Shown here in pieces: positions 11,601 to 22,515 of a stretch of DNA of 64,000 nucleotides. Both the position numbers and the translations under genes were made by a program. Positions within the stretch are counted from its first letter, which is position 1, and the number at the start of each line of letters is the position of its first letter. Below the pieces are notes generated by a model. It ran no database searches. It was given only the letters and a program-made list of their open reading frames with translations, and was not told the DNA's origin. The stretch spans positions 523,501-587,500 of the forward strand of contig NC_087377.1 of assembly GCF_963675165.1 (NCBI RefSeq), in the 5' to 3' direction. The stretch is from Halichondria panicea. Its lineage: Eukaryota; Porifera; Demospongiae; Suberitida; Halichondriidae.

Positions 11601-14600
11601 GTTTTAAGTTCCTGTGAGTGGTCACTAGCAATAGTTTTGCGTTCCCGTGGGTGGGTTCAATTCACTAGCAATAGTTTTGCGTTCTCGTGAGTGGGTTCAA
11701 TTCACTAGCAATGGTTTTGCATTCCCTTGAGTGGGTTCAATTCACTAGCAATAGTTTTACGTTCCCGTGAGTGGGTTCAATTCACTAGCAATAGTTTTAA
11801 GTTCCCGTGAGTGGGTTCAATTCACTAGCAATAGTTTTGCGTTCCCGTGAGTGGGTTCAATTCACTAGCAATAGTTTTACGTTCCCGTGAGTGGGTTCAA
11901 TTCACTAGCAATAGTTTTGCGTTCCCGTGGGTGGGTTCAATTCACTAGCAATAGTTTTGCGTTCCCGTGGGTGGGTTCAATTCACTAGCAATAGTTTTAA
12001 GTTCCCGTGAGTGGTCACTAGCAATAGTTTTGCGTTCCCATGAGTGGGTTCAATTCACTAGCAATAGTTTTAAGTTCCCGTGAGTGGTCACTAGCAATAG
12101 TTTTGCGTTCCCGTGGGTGGGTTCAATTCACTAGCAATAGTTTTAAGTTCCTGTGAGTGGTCACTAGCAATAGTTTTGCGTTCCCGTGGGTGGGTTCAAT
12201 TCACTAGCAATAGTTTTACGTTCCCGTGAGTGGGTTCAATTCACTAGCAATAGTTTTACGTTCCCGTGAGTGGGTTCAATTCACTAGCAATAGTTTTACG
12301 TTCCCGTGAGTGGGTTCAATTCACTAGCGATAGTTTTAAGTTCTCGTGAGTGGTCACTAGCAATAGTTTTGCGTTCCCGTGGGTGGGTTCAATTCACTAG
12401 CAATAGTTTTGCGTTCCCGTGGGTGGGTTCAATTCACTAGCAATAGTTTTGCGTTCCCGTGAGTGGGTTCAATTCACTAGCAATAGTTTTGCGTTCCCGT
12501 GAGTGGGTTCAATTCACTAGCAATAGTTTTACGTTCCCGTGAGTGGGTTCAATTCACTAGCAATAGTTTTGCGTTCCCGTGGGTGGGTTCAATTCACTAG
12601 CAATAGTTTTGCGTTCCTGTGGGTGGGTTCAATTCACTAGCAATAGTTTTAAGTTCCCGTGAGTGGTCACTAGCAATAGTTTTGCGTTCCCATGAGTGGG
12701 TTCAATTCACTAGCAATAGTTTTAAGTTCCCGTGAGTGGTCACTAGCAATAGTTTTGCGTTCCCGTGGGTGGGTTCAATTCACTAGCAATAGTTTTAAGT
12801 TCCCGTGAGTGGTCACTAGCAATAGTTTTGCGTTCCCGTGGGTGGGTTCAATTCACTAGCAATAGTTTTACGTTCCCGTGAGTGGGTTCAATTCACTAGC
12901 AATAGTTTTACGTTCCCGTGAGTGGGTTCAATTCACTAGCAATAGTTTTAAGTTCTCGTGAGTGGTCACTAGCAATAGTTTTGCGTTCCCGTGGGTGGGT
13001 TCAATTCACTAGCAATAGTTTTAAGTTCCTGTGAGTGGTCACTAGCAATAGTTTTGCGTTCTTGTGGGTGGGTTCAATTCACTAGCAATAGTTTTACGTT
13101 CCCGTGAGTGGGTTCAATTCACTAGCAATAGTTTTACGTTCCCGTGAGTGGGTTCAATTCACTAGCAATAGTTTTACGTTCCCGTGAGTGGGTTCAATTC
13201 ACTAGCAATAGTTTTAAGTTCTCGTGAGTGGTCACTAGCAATAGTTTTGCGTTCCCGTGGGTGGGTTCAATTCACTAGCAATAGTTTTGCGTTCCCGTGA
13301 GTGGGTTCAATTCACTAGCAATAGTTTTGCGTTCCCGTGGGTGGGTTCAATTCACTAGCAATAGTTTTGCGTTCCCGTGAGTGGGTTCAATTCACTAGCA
13401 ATAGTTTTGCGTTCCCGTGAGTGGGTTCAATTCACTAGCAATAGTTTTACGTTCCCGTGAGTGGGTTCAATTCACTAGCAATAGTTTTAAGTTCTCGTGA
13501 GTGGTCACTAGCAATAGTTTTGCGTTCCCGTGGGTGGGTTCAATTCACTAGCAATAGTTTTGCGTTCCCGTGGATGGGTTCAATTCACTAGCAATAGTTT
13601 TAAGTTCCTGTGAGTGGTCACTAGCAATAGTTTTGCGTTCCCGTGGGTGGGTTCAATTCACTAGCAATAGTTTTACGTTCCCGTGAGTGGGTTCAATTCA
13701 CTAGCAATAGTTTTACGTTCCCGTGAGTGGGTTCAATTCACTAGCAATAGTTTTAAGTTCTCGTGAGTGGTCACTAGCAATAGTTTTGCGTTCCCGTGGG
13801 TGGGTTCAATTCACTAGCAATAGTTTTGCGTTCCCGTGGGTGGGTTCAATTCACTAGCAATAGTTTTAAGTTCCTGTGAGTGGTCACTAGCAATAGTTTT
13901 GCGTTCCCGTGGGTGGGTTCAATTCACTAGCAATAGTTTTGCGTTCTCGTGAGTGGGTTCAATTCACTAGCAATGGTTTTGCATTCCCTTGAGTGGGTTC
14001 AATTCACTAGCAATAGTTTTACGTTCCCGTGAGTGGGTTCAATTCACTAGCAATAGTTTTAAGTTCCCGTGAGTGGGTTCAATTCACTAGCAATAGTTTT
14101 GCGTTCCCGTGAGTGGGTTCAATTCACTAGCAATAGTTTTGCGTTCCCGTGAGTGGGTTCAATTCACTAGCAATAGTTTTGCGTTCCCGTGGGTGGGTTC
14201 AATTCACTAGCAATAGTTTTGCGTTCCCGTGGGTGGGTTCAATTCACTAGCAATAGTTTTAAGTTCCCGTGAGTGGTCACTAGCAATAGTTTTGCGTTCC
14301 CGTGGGTGGGTTCAATTCACTAGCAATAGTTTTGCGTTCCCGTGAGTGGGTTCAATTCACTAGCAATAGTTTTACGTTCCCGTGAGTGGGTTCAATTCAC
14401 TAGCAATAGTTTTACGTTCCCGTGAGTGGGTTCAATTCACTAGCAATAGTTTTGCATTCTCGTGAGTGGGTTCAATTCACTAGCAATAGTTTTGCATTCC
14501 CTTGAGTGGGTTCAATTCACTAGCAATAGTTTTACGTTCCCGTGAGTGGGTTCAATTCACTAGCAATAGTTTTGCGTTCTCGTGAGTGGGTTCAATTCAC

Positions 14601-14757
14601 TAGCAATAGTTTTGCGTTCCCGTGAGTGGGTTCAATTCACTAGCAATAGTTTTGCGTTCCCGTGAGTGGGTTCAATTCACTAGCAATAGTTTTACGTTCC
14701 CATGAGTGGGTTCAATTCACTAGCAATAGTTTTACGTTCCCATGAGTGGGTTCAATA
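5678..14757. repeat. Giant 40-bp minisatellite array 1 (~9.1 kb)
   Basis: Head-to-tail 40-bp monomers contain GTTCCCGTGAGTGGGTTCAA and TTCACTAGCAATAGTTTT. A second class of 33 bp lacks the 7 bases GTTCAAT (GTGAGTGGTCACTAG) and is interspersed throughout. Rare marker variants show higher-order structure. AATGGTTTTGCATTCCC occurs near 8631, 10892, 11711 and 13972. GTTCTTGTGGG occurs near 7714, 9976 and 13058. GTTCCCATGAG occurs near 6691, 7345, 8955, 9606, 12036 and 12688. The spacings are about 2.26 kb and 3.08 kb. The array starts about 130 bp after the stop of the gene end at 4982-5547. No long frame is open. Confidence 0.97.
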
Positions 14758-15109
14758 ATTCACAACAGCTGCATTGTACCTCCTTGTTTTGTGTTTTTTA
14801 TGCGAGTGCGCTGAATGCACCAGCGAAAGCTTGGGTTTTCTGATTGCTTAGAAACAGACCTTTCAAATGGTGCCATCAAAGTTCATATTTATTTGAAAGA
14901 TAACATTATTTGATAATTAAATTTAGTCCCCATGGTCCGAGGTCTAAAAATAACAAATTAAGGGCCCGGAGGAAGTATTGGATTGAAACACGTCATTTAA
15001 AAGGTATTTACCTAAGCTTTCGGAATATTATAAAATTTTTGACATTAGATCAACTGTTATGGCTGTTGAAAGACCTCCACCCCTTCCGTTTAATTCGTGA
15101 ATCTTTTTT
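14758..15109. other. Unique spacer between array parts
   Basis: Non-repetitive sequence separates the long array from the 53-bp repeats. The 75-codon plus frame inside it has no recognisable feature. No other signal is seen. Confidence 0.5.
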
Positions 15110-15250
15110 GCGCTGTACTCCCCCCTTGCATGTGTGACTGTGTTTTGTAGTTTGTGCTATTTGCGCTGTACTCCCCCCTTGCATGTGTGACTGTGTTTTG
15201 TAGTTTGTGCTATTTGCGCTGTACTCCCCCTTGCATGTGTGACGGTGTTT
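15110..15250. repeat. 53-bp tandem repeat, 2.7 copies
   Basis: The units begin at 15110, 15163 and 15216, an exact 53-bp period, with GCGCTGTACTCCCCCC, GCATGTGTGACTGTG and TTTTGTAGTTTGTGC. The same unit borders array 2 on its left (42785-42946) and right (54836-54960). A remnant (CGCTGTACTCCCCCC) sits at the left edge of array 1 near 5658. It is a constant companion of the 40-bp array. Confidence 0.9.
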
Positions 15251-15251
15251 A

Positions 15252-15459
15252 GTCACTAGCAATAGTTTTGCGTTCCCATGAGTGGGTTCAATTCACTAGC
15301 AATAGTTTTGCGTTCCCGTGAGTGGGTTCAATTCACTAGCAATAGTTTACGTTCCCGTGAGTGGGTTCAATTCACTAGCAATAGTTTTGCATTCCCGTGA
15401 GTGGGTTCAATTCACTAGCAATAGTTTACGTTCCCGTGAGTGGGTTCAATTCACTAGCT
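15252..15459. repeat. Short 40-bp array (about 5 monomers)
   Basis: It has the same monomer as array 1. Its left junction with the 53-bp repeat (GACGGTGTTTAGTCACTAGC) is the same as the left junction of array 2 at 42940-42960. It may be an unexpanded seed array. Confidence 0.9.
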
Positions 15460-15659
15460 GCCAAATGTATATGTAACTATTGTTTACGAACAATTCATAT
15501 ATATAAGCTTATAGAGCAACCTATTAATATGTGATTAGCCTCCTCCACAAAGTTAGCCCATGCACTGTATAGGCGTGTTGTAATAGTTTGCCATTTCTTT
15601 GCTCATGTCTCGATCAACTGCATGTACGATGTGTTCCACATTTGTTACCCAGGTTTAAT

Positions 15660-16050
15660 CACTGCCTCATGAATGGATGTGTCAAGCACACACAGGTGCG
15701 TGTGTACACATGTCTCACTATGGTGACTAGTGTAATGATGCTCATCAATACATCTCCCTCCTCCCACAGTGCTCCAACATCTCTGTGTGTGCTATTGTAT
15801 CCTTCACCCTGCCTGCATGGTGTCTACTCCTAGACTGAGGGAATGGAGGTGTCAAGCACACACAGGTGCGTGTGTACACATGTCTCACTATGGTGACTAT
15901 AGTGTAATGATGCTCATCAATGCATCTCCTCCTCCCACAGTGCTCCAACATCTCTGTGTGTGCTATTGTATCCTTCACCCTGCCTGTATGGTGTCTACTC
16001 CTAGACTGAGGGAATGGAGGTGTAAGCACACACAGGTACGTGTGTCAGAG
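15660..16050. repeat. ~170-bp tandem duplication with exon-like unit
   Basis: About 2.3 copies of a 170-bp unit are present, with GTGTCAAGCACACACAGGTG near 15679, 15849 and 16020. Each full unit has a pyrimidine-rich acceptor (TCCTCCCACAG) and ends at a donor (CACAG then GTGCGT or GTACGT). The roughly 110 bp between them are open in one plus-strand frame (QHLCVCYCILHPACMVST...). This looks like a tandemly duplicated exon with its introns, but no domain was recognised. Confidence 0.5.
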
Positions 16051-16370
16051 AGTGGGTGTCAGGAGATGCTATCACATGACCTACACCATTCTGAGCTGTA
16101 CCAATATTGTTGCTGGTTCATACGATGATTACCAGCTAATAATGGCCTATTCAAATTTTATGTTTCAGAAGATTTACAAATGATATCGTATCTAACGAAG
16201 CTCACTCGTAAACACAACTTTTGAGTATCTAATTTCAACCCCCCTCCAGGAGTATTGACCTGACTCCCTCCAGGCCTGGTGAAATGAACCAATCGTCTCT
16301 CTATTATATATAGCACATACAGCAGCAAAGTACAACACATCAGTCAGCAAGAAACCACCTCACCCCAGCA

Positions 16371-16469
16371 AGGTGTGTGTGTGTGTGTGTGTAAATGTAT
16401 ACATATCTGTATAGCCCACATTTCTTTTATTAGTAGCTTTGCTCTATAATAATTGTACCCTCCCTCGAT

Positions 16470-16509
<40 letters not shown>

Positions 16510-16806
16510 CCATGGCCTGGCCATGCACATTTCTCTCTTAGTAACAGCTTTAAATTTCCTCTGTGTTGTCAGATCTAACAAGGTGTCAGAGTTCTTTCAA
16601 TTCCCTAATTAAGTTTAGTATTGTAAGATCGCTGAACCTAGTGGATTATTGTTGTGGTTTTAGCTCTGTTCTCATCATACAACTATTACATTTCAGGGGA
16701 GGGGGGCTTTCCCCTGTATGACCCCCTGCCTAACCTCTGCACACACACACACACACACACACCCACACACACACACACCCACACACACACACACACACAC
16801 TCACAC
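16371..16806. repeat. GT/CA microsatellites
   Basis: Dinucleotide runs lie at 16371-16392 (GT), 16471-16508 (CA) and 16740-16806 (CA with CCA interruptions). The sequence between them is unique and non-coding as far as can be seen. Confidence 0.95.
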
Positions 16807-16910
16807 ACTGGGTATGTGTTTACTTGACTAATGCAATTAGTGGTCGTGGTTGGTTGCTCCAGCTTTGTGTACAAACTACACACTAGTGAGGTCATTTCTG
16901 CTCTTTGTTG

Positions 16911-17022
16911 TAACTAATGGGATGGAGTGAGGTGACATTGGTTGTGTACACCAGTCAGCTAGGGTAACTAATGGGATGGAGTGAGGTGACATTGGTTGTG
17001 TACACCAGTCAGCTAGGGTAAT
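16911..17022. repeat. 56-bp unit in two copies
   Basis: GTAACTAATGGGATGGAGTG followed by TTGTGTACACCAGTCAGC occurs twice in a row without visible mismatch. Confidence 0.9.
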
Positions 17023-17050
17023 GGTTCGTGTTCTGTACATAGACAACATT

Positions 17051-17387
17051 AATGGGCTACATTTTGATACCAAGAACATCATATAATTATGCTTATTCCA
17101 TTGCTGAGATAACACTGAAAAGCTACATAATTTACTATTTTCTGCTGTTTTGATGACATCAGTAGCTGCAAACCACAAACCAATGATGCTTTAATCAACC
17201 ACAAACAAGAGTGGGCGTACAGTTATTGTACGCCCACTCTCATGGTTAATTATAGTGTCATCGATTTGTGGTTAGCAGCTTGTGATGTCATCAAAACGGT
17301 AGAAATAGTAGAATATGTAGTTTTTCAGTGACATCTCAACAATGGAATAAGCATAGAGGATGTTCTTGGTACCAAAATGTAGCCCAT
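17051..17387. mobile_element. Near-palindromic foldback MITE (~337 bp)
   Basis: Arms of about 165 bp run from AATGGGCTACATTTTG to the centre GTGGGCGTAC..GTACGCCCAC, then back to CAAAATGTAGCCCATT. They differ by scattered substitutions and small indels. There is no coding capacity. A truncated family member is at 3956-4145. The element could form a long hairpin as RNA or single-stranded DNA. Confidence 0.88.
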
Positions 17388-17905
17388 TTATTTGTAAACT
17401 TACCAGAGAACTTTTAAAGCTAAACTTTAAAATGTTCAGAAGATATTACTCTAACCAAAACTGTACATAAAAACCAGTAAATCATGAATTATAGACACTG
17501 TGAACATATGTAAGAAAGGGATGGCCAGGATACCTAAACCATTGAACAATTATGTGATGAAGTCTAGGACCCTAGCTGTACAAGATTACTGTTTCTAACC
17601 GATTACCCACTATAACAATTTGTTGTTGTTTTATTAATCACCACAAACCCACCACCTTATGTTTCCATGGAAACATTTTTGGTTATGTTGTAGCTCGGTC
17701 ATTCATCTACACATTGGTATCAACACCATTTCTTAGAAATGTTCCAATCGAAAGATATTTACATTTAAGTACAGCTACTCACAAAGTTGTGGCAATCTAC
17801 TCTCTAAGCTGGATGCACTGTATAACGATTGAATTACCCACACAAAATTAATGGACCACTTATTTCATTTGCCTATACATAGCATCATCTCAGATGTATC
17901 TGCCC
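17388..17905. other. Non-coding stretch
   Basis: No gene, repeat or signal was found. It ends in a C-run before the CA microsatellite at 17906-18012. Confidence 0.45.
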
Positions 17906-18012
17906 CCCCCCCCCCCGCACACACGCACACACGCGCACACACACGCACACACACACACGCACGCACGCACACGCGCACATACGCGCACACACACACACAC
18001 ACACACACATTC
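17906..18012. repeat. C-run and CA/CG microsatellite
   Basis: A run of about 14 C is followed by CACACG/CACGCA repeats. The shorter counterpart in the sister locus is at 54962-54984. Confidence 0.95.
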
Positions 18013-18536
18013 ACAGATGCTCATGCTGTGTCAGACCCACAATGAATGGAGCCTCCATCACAACACCAGCGATATCTTCCATAGTCATGATGAGGTACGC
18101 TAGGGGGTGTGGTCTCAGCTTGTGTGTGGGTGTGTGTGTAACTGTACATTATGCTGCATGTGAAATTGTCGTGTACTATAATTATATAAATACGATCACT
18201 TTCCCTCATCCCCCATTTCTCTGTAGACACGCTGTTTCTTATAATCATGGACACTGATGGGATAAGTTGAAGATAATTATTGTCAAGAAAGTAAACACAA
18301 GCCCGGTCTGTTACCAAGGAAACATGACAACATTGATCATCATTGAACATTTTTAGCCTATGCAGTCATAAAAATTAATATTGTTGTATTTTTTAATCTC
18401 TACTGCTAAAAATTAATTATGACCAAGAGTGCATGCGCTCTTGTTATGACATAATAATAATTATTACAATAAAAGTGGTAAAGATCATTAACTATATAAG
18501 TCATTAAGAATTATGTGTATTTTATAAACCTTACAG

Positions 18537-18615
18537 TCCCCATGAGAACCAGTGTCCTCTCACGAGATCTGATCTACTAGCCACACCCTTAACCACTAGG
18601 CCACACCCATTCTTC
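18537..18615 (-). repeat. tRNA-derived SINE-like segment
   Basis: On the minus strand GTGGCCTAGTGGTTAAGG resembles the A box of Leu/Ser tRNAs, where genuine genes read TGGCCGAGTGGTTAAGG. About 40 bp downstream GGTTCTCATGGGG is a degenerate B-box position. A duplicate is at 55483-55560. No intact cloverleaf was drawn, so it is not called as a tRNA gene. Confidence 0.5.
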
Positions 18616-18900
18616 ACCAATCTGTATTATCAGGAGCTCATAAATAAGTTTAATTTTGATGACGGCTCTCTTCTGATGCTACACAGTTACAATACATTTA
18701 TCATTGATAACATAGCTGGCATGTGCAATTGTGTGGACAGACATTGACTCAACAAAGCATTCACATCAGGTATAATTATGGTGGATAGAGTGCTAGTAGT
18801 CACCACACAAACACTAGCTAGTATAATTGATAAAGAACAAAAATTAATAATTAAAAAATTAATACCATCAGTCACAGTTTATAATGGCTAGAGGATATTG

Positions 18901-19086
18901 TCAGGCTAGAGTCACTTGCAGTCTTCCCTTGAGTTCCTCAGCAATGTCAGCTCTACTGATAACGGGAGACTCTAGAGCTGTCAACAAGTCCTCCAGTTGT
19001 GGACCACCTTGCAACCACTCTACGAGCATGTGTGTGAAACACTTGGTGACACTGTTGGGTCTTCTGGCATTCTCCTCAGCTATCAC
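18901..19086 (-). CDS. Death-domain C-terminal half, last exon (copy 1)
   Basis: After the acceptor CACTGCAG, 61 codons in phase 0 run from VIAEENARRPNSV to GRLQVTLA and a stop. The pattern (a helix with CFTHMLVEWLQGG, then LEDLLTALESPVISRADIAEEL) matches helices 3-6 of Death domains, the protein-interaction folds of apoptosis and immune adaptors. The first half must lie on an upstream exon to the right. One candidate neighbour with compatible phase is at 20036-20099, but it lacks the usual W..LG signature. The duplicate at 55827-56012 differs at only a few residues and both remain open, which argues for constraint or recent duplication. Confidence 0.6.
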   Translation of the reverse strand: MIAEENARRPNSVTKCFTHMLVEWLQGGPQLEDLLTALESPVISRADIAEELKGRLQVTLA

Positions 19087-19480
19087 CTGCAGTGTACATT
19101 GTTATTATAATGACATCATTCTGTACTATCCAAGTTCTACCGTATATCGGCTGAAATTATGAATCATGTCAAGTTAATGAATTCAGTGGCCAACCAATTG
19201 CTACTAAAATGCAACACAGCCACCCACACAACTAAAGAAACAAAACTACTAACAGGGTTTCATACAGAGGGGGGGGGGGGGCCTGGGATATCCCCCCCCT
19301 AGAAATCTGAATATTAATGATGTCATAATAAAAATGTATGACTTTTCTCCCATTCCTCAACAATTGTTCCGGGGAAGGACCCCAGACCCCCCTCTAGACC
19401 AAGGAACAAGTACAGCAGCCATTCAGTGTTAGGTAGTGCCAGACCATCAAACCATCGCCTTGTCCATCAATATATACACA

Positions 19481-19850
19481 ACCATCAACCTACACAGAGA
19501 GCATGAGAGACTTGCCACACAACATAGCTAGCTACACTGTAAAATGATGTGTGGTTTTGACGCAGAGTGCGTGGCTATTGTGGCAAACGTGCGTTTTTTC
19601 TTGCGTTTTTTCCTGATAATTGCCACAATAGTCATGCACTTGCATCAAAACCACACACCATTTTTTACAGTGTACTCATCTGTGTGTATGCTGTTACAGT
19701 GGCTCCTCCACAACCATCAACCTACACAGAGAGCATGAGAGACTTGCCACACAACATAGCTAGCTACTCATCTGTGTGTATGCTGTTACAGTGGCTCCTC
19801 CACAACCATCAACCTACACAGAGATCATGAGAGACACTGTACACAATGGA
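19481..19850. repeat. 92-bp tandem repeat interrupted by a MITE
   Basis: Units starting ACCATCAACCTACACAGAGA begin at 19481, 19713 and 19805. The last two are 92 bp apart. The first pair is 232 bp apart, which equals 92 plus the 138-bp MITE and its 2-bp target duplication. Confidence 0.92.
19535..19672. mobile_element. Tc1/mariner-type MITE (138 bp) with TA duplication
   Basis: The terminal inverted repeats are CACTGTAAAATGATGTGTGG on the left and CCACACACCATTTTTTACAGTG (reverse sense) on the right. TA lies directly outside each end (19533-19534 and 19673-19674), and the neighbouring tandem unit keeps the uninterrupted TA at 19765-19766. It has no coding capacity. The TA target duplication supports the Tc1/mariner (IS630) superfamily. 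Confidence 0.93.
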
Positions 19851-20035
19851 GCTACTTATCTTTTGCTGTGAAGAGACATCGACCTACACACCATAGAAGC
19901 CAGCCATACTTATCTTTATTGTCTCCATAACTGCACACAAAACAATCTACCTACACACACACACACACACCACTCAAATAAATGATAGTGGTGGGTGTTG
20001 AGATCTGAGCCCCTCCGCCCCGCCCCCTTCAGTAC

Positions 20036-20099
20036 CTGCAATACAGTGATGAGGTTAGTAATCCTCCCTGGGTCCCAGAGCAGCATGGCTTGTCTGTAC
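20036..20099 (-). CDS. Possible small internal exon
   Basis: A 64-nt segment lies between a good acceptor (TCTCCCCCAG) and a donor (TTGCAG then GTACTG), open as YRQAMLLWDPGRITNLITVLQ (21 residues). It ends in phase 0, as the Death-half exon at 18901-19086 begins, so splicing between them is possible. No family was recognised. Confidence 0.25.
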
Positions 20100-20615
20100 C
20101 TGGGGGAGAGAAGAGACAAAAGCAGTGAGAGAATGGAACACTAGTATACAGTAGCTAGTAGGAGGAGCTGTGTGTGTGTGCATTGTAGCTGCAAGAGAAC
20201 AAGGAAAACCATCCACTCCACACAATACAATACCAGCCAATCACCACCACAGCTGACAACCATCAGCCTAGTATTATCAATACACACACAATACATAATT
20301 ATAACACCAGACAACAAAATTACACCCATAGCTGTTTGTGCTGTGCAGAGAAGAGATGAGAAATTCCAGCGAAGACCACCAATTAATTCAGATCATTATT
20401 ATCATCATAATACCAGACCAGGGATGAATGCACTCCTGACCAGACAAATCAAATCACACATCATCACCAAACCAGACTGTGCAGAAGAAACAAAATTTCC
20501 CAACCCCACAACAACCAATCAAATCAACCACAAGAGGACCACCACCAGTAGTTTCCTTGCCCAAGGGACTAATACAATAAGGGCATAATAAACTAAAGGG
20601 ACCCTGTGACTGTGA
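20100..20615. other. Non-coding stretch
   Basis: A-rich, C-rich sequence with many ACCA/CACA motifs. The 138-codon plus-strand frame (20172-20588) is compositionally biased, lacks domains, and is not called. Confidence 0.45.
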
Positions 20616-21235
20616 GTACCATTAACTGAGCACAGAGGTAATCAACCAGAATGTGTGGGATGGTTTAACAACAGTAGACTCACAGAGACAACACCTCCTT
20701 GCTTTTGAAGCCCTTGTCGACTCCAGTTGCAACAAGCCTGGCATGCAAGGCTTGCACAAGTGCTCAAAACTACTCTTCACTAATCCAGTCAAAGGCTACA
20801 GTTCCCTTGGCACACCTAAAGTTTGGTTAAAGCCTGAACTTACCAATTCCATGTGCATGCAGTAGCACCGAGTTAAGATCCTAAAAAAGCCGTCATAACA
20901 GATTAGTATAAGCCAAGAAGCAGCTAGCAGTTGTCTAACTATATTATAGCTAGCTATTCTAATGATCCTAGCTAACTAACTATTGGAACTTATAACGAGA
21001 TCTTAACACTCCCAATTATGGCAGGATCCTGTGCTGCTTTCCCTTTAGGCAGGTACTAACAGCAGAGTGCTCCCTCAATAGACTGGAATGCCATGAGTAA
21101 TCCATCATTGCACCCTGAAGGCTGGTTTTGACAATGGTTTCAAGAACAAGAAGATGCTGTCCTGTGACCCGGCTATTAAAGAACCTTCCACACACATTCT
21201 GATTGATTACTTCAGTGCTACGGACACCACCCCCC
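20615..21235. mobile_element. Diverged long inverted repeat
   Basis: About 100 bp at 20630-20735 (GTAATCAACCAGAATGTGTG onward) resembles the reverse complement of 21105-21220 (AGTAATCAATCAGAATGTGTG onward) with many substitutions. This is probably an old foldback element. The frames over both arms resemble each other for this reason only. Confidence 0.5.
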
Positions 21236-21654
21236 CCAACCACCAAAAGGTTCAAGGCCATGCAGATAATATACTCTTAGCCATGCGTATTTAAAACAGT
21301 ACACAAAAAGCGTTGTCGACACGAGTTTAGCCATTCATACATGCATTCAACGTGCGCTTTGCTGGCAAGTATGTATCTATTAAGCTGCATGACCTACACA
21401 CCTCACAGTCAAAAAGGGGCCACCACACTCAGCAAACAAAGCAACACCAATACACTCAAAGGCCAGAGACTGAACAATCGAATCAATAGCTGCAACAAGA
21501 TACACACACACCACATGAAACAAGCTACACACAAGATGAACATGCAACAAGATACACACAAGATGAACATGCAGACGTATAGTTTCAACTTACAAATGAC
21601 TCCTGCAGCCTGCACTGCTTCCGATGATCCAGCTCTATCTTTCCATGGCTGGAT
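21236..21654. other. Non-coding stretch with a short tandem
   Basis: There is a short repeat of AACAAGATACACACAAGATG around 21495-21570. Nothing else is supported. Confidence 0.45.
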
Positions 21655-21815
21655 AATGCTCGCGATGGTTCTGCAACACAGTAAAAGGCTCGCGCTGTTT
21701 CTGCAACACAGCCTGGTGAAATGCTCACGATGTTCTGCAACACAGTGGAAAGCTCGCGCTGTTTCTGCAACACAGTGGATGGTTCTCGATGTTTTTGTAA
21801 CACAGTGGAAGGCTG
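21655..21815. repeat. ~30-36-bp tandem repeat (about 5 copies)
   Basis: Units carry TTTCTGCAACACAG followed by GCTCGCG or GCTCACG with variable spacing. The frames across it in both directions are repeat artefacts. Confidence 0.75.
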
Positions 21816-22202
21816 CACAAAAATCAAGTCAATAGCAATCAATAAAACATGACCAAATAGACAACTACAATGCTCCAAAAGGCTTCCTAGCCTAACATTC
21901 CTGCAAACATGCGAGCTACAAGCTTCAAAGGAACTGAGCTTCTGGAACTGGATCTGAGAATATTCCAGGCCATTGACGTCAGAGTCTCCAAGGAGATGCC
22001 ATGGAGACAACATGGAGGACCGCAGGAGTACTAGCTACAAGGTGTTGAAGGTGTTGCGAGTATAATTTATTGTGGGTATATACATTGCAAAATCTATATC
22101 CCAGTGAATACTCATACGCATGCGCAGTGTGCCATTATGCAGCAGCCCCTCCCCTTTTATCCATTATCTTGCAGAAGCTTGAAGACCTTTTCAGCTATCA
22201 TA

Positions 22203-22297
22203 CTAGCCTCGATCCTAGGCCGAATTTTCGCTTTTATAACGGCTTGGCAAACAACTAACAGTTATAAAAGCAAAAACTCGGCCTGGATAGAGGCTAG
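22203..22297. mobile_element. Short MITE (~95 bp)
   Basis: The arms CTAGCCTCGATCC..AGGCCGA..TTTATAAC and their reverse complement GTTATAAAAGCAAAAACTCG..GAGGCTAG flank a loop of about 20 bp. Confidence 0.8.
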
Positions 22298-22515
22298 CGA
22301 TCATGCATGCTGCCATTAATGTACAAAATCAACCTGAATAACTACTTAGAAACTGCCATGGCAATTGTATATGGTTTTATATAATTATAACGCTGATGCA
22401 CTGCATTATTATTATTATGCACAAATCTTAGCAAGAGTGGGAACCAGCAAAACAAAGCATAAAAATTAATTAGCTGTTTCTGATCAATAAAAGATGTACG
22501 GAGTCAGTGGAGCTG

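Larger units (their letters stand above)
18040..19170. repeat. Segmental duplication block C, copy 1
   Basis: The block is highly similar to 54992-56066, including the SINE-like segment and the Death-domain exon. In the sister locus the match continues (with a 1.25-kb insertion) to about 57508, corresponding here to about 19343. Confidence 0.92.

Noticed and set aside
5678-14757. CRISPR-like array (regular ~40-bp repeats)
   Set aside because: There are no unique spacers between repeats: the whole 40-bp monomer repeats head to tail. The context is an animal genome with spliced genes and no cas genes.
18537-18615. Functional tRNA gene
   Set aside because: The A-box-like core is good but the B box is degenerate and no acceptor stem pairing was found, so it is treated as SINE-derived.
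20172-20588. 138-codon plus-strand frame
   Set aside because: Biased A/C composition, no domain, no splice support and no conserved copy.
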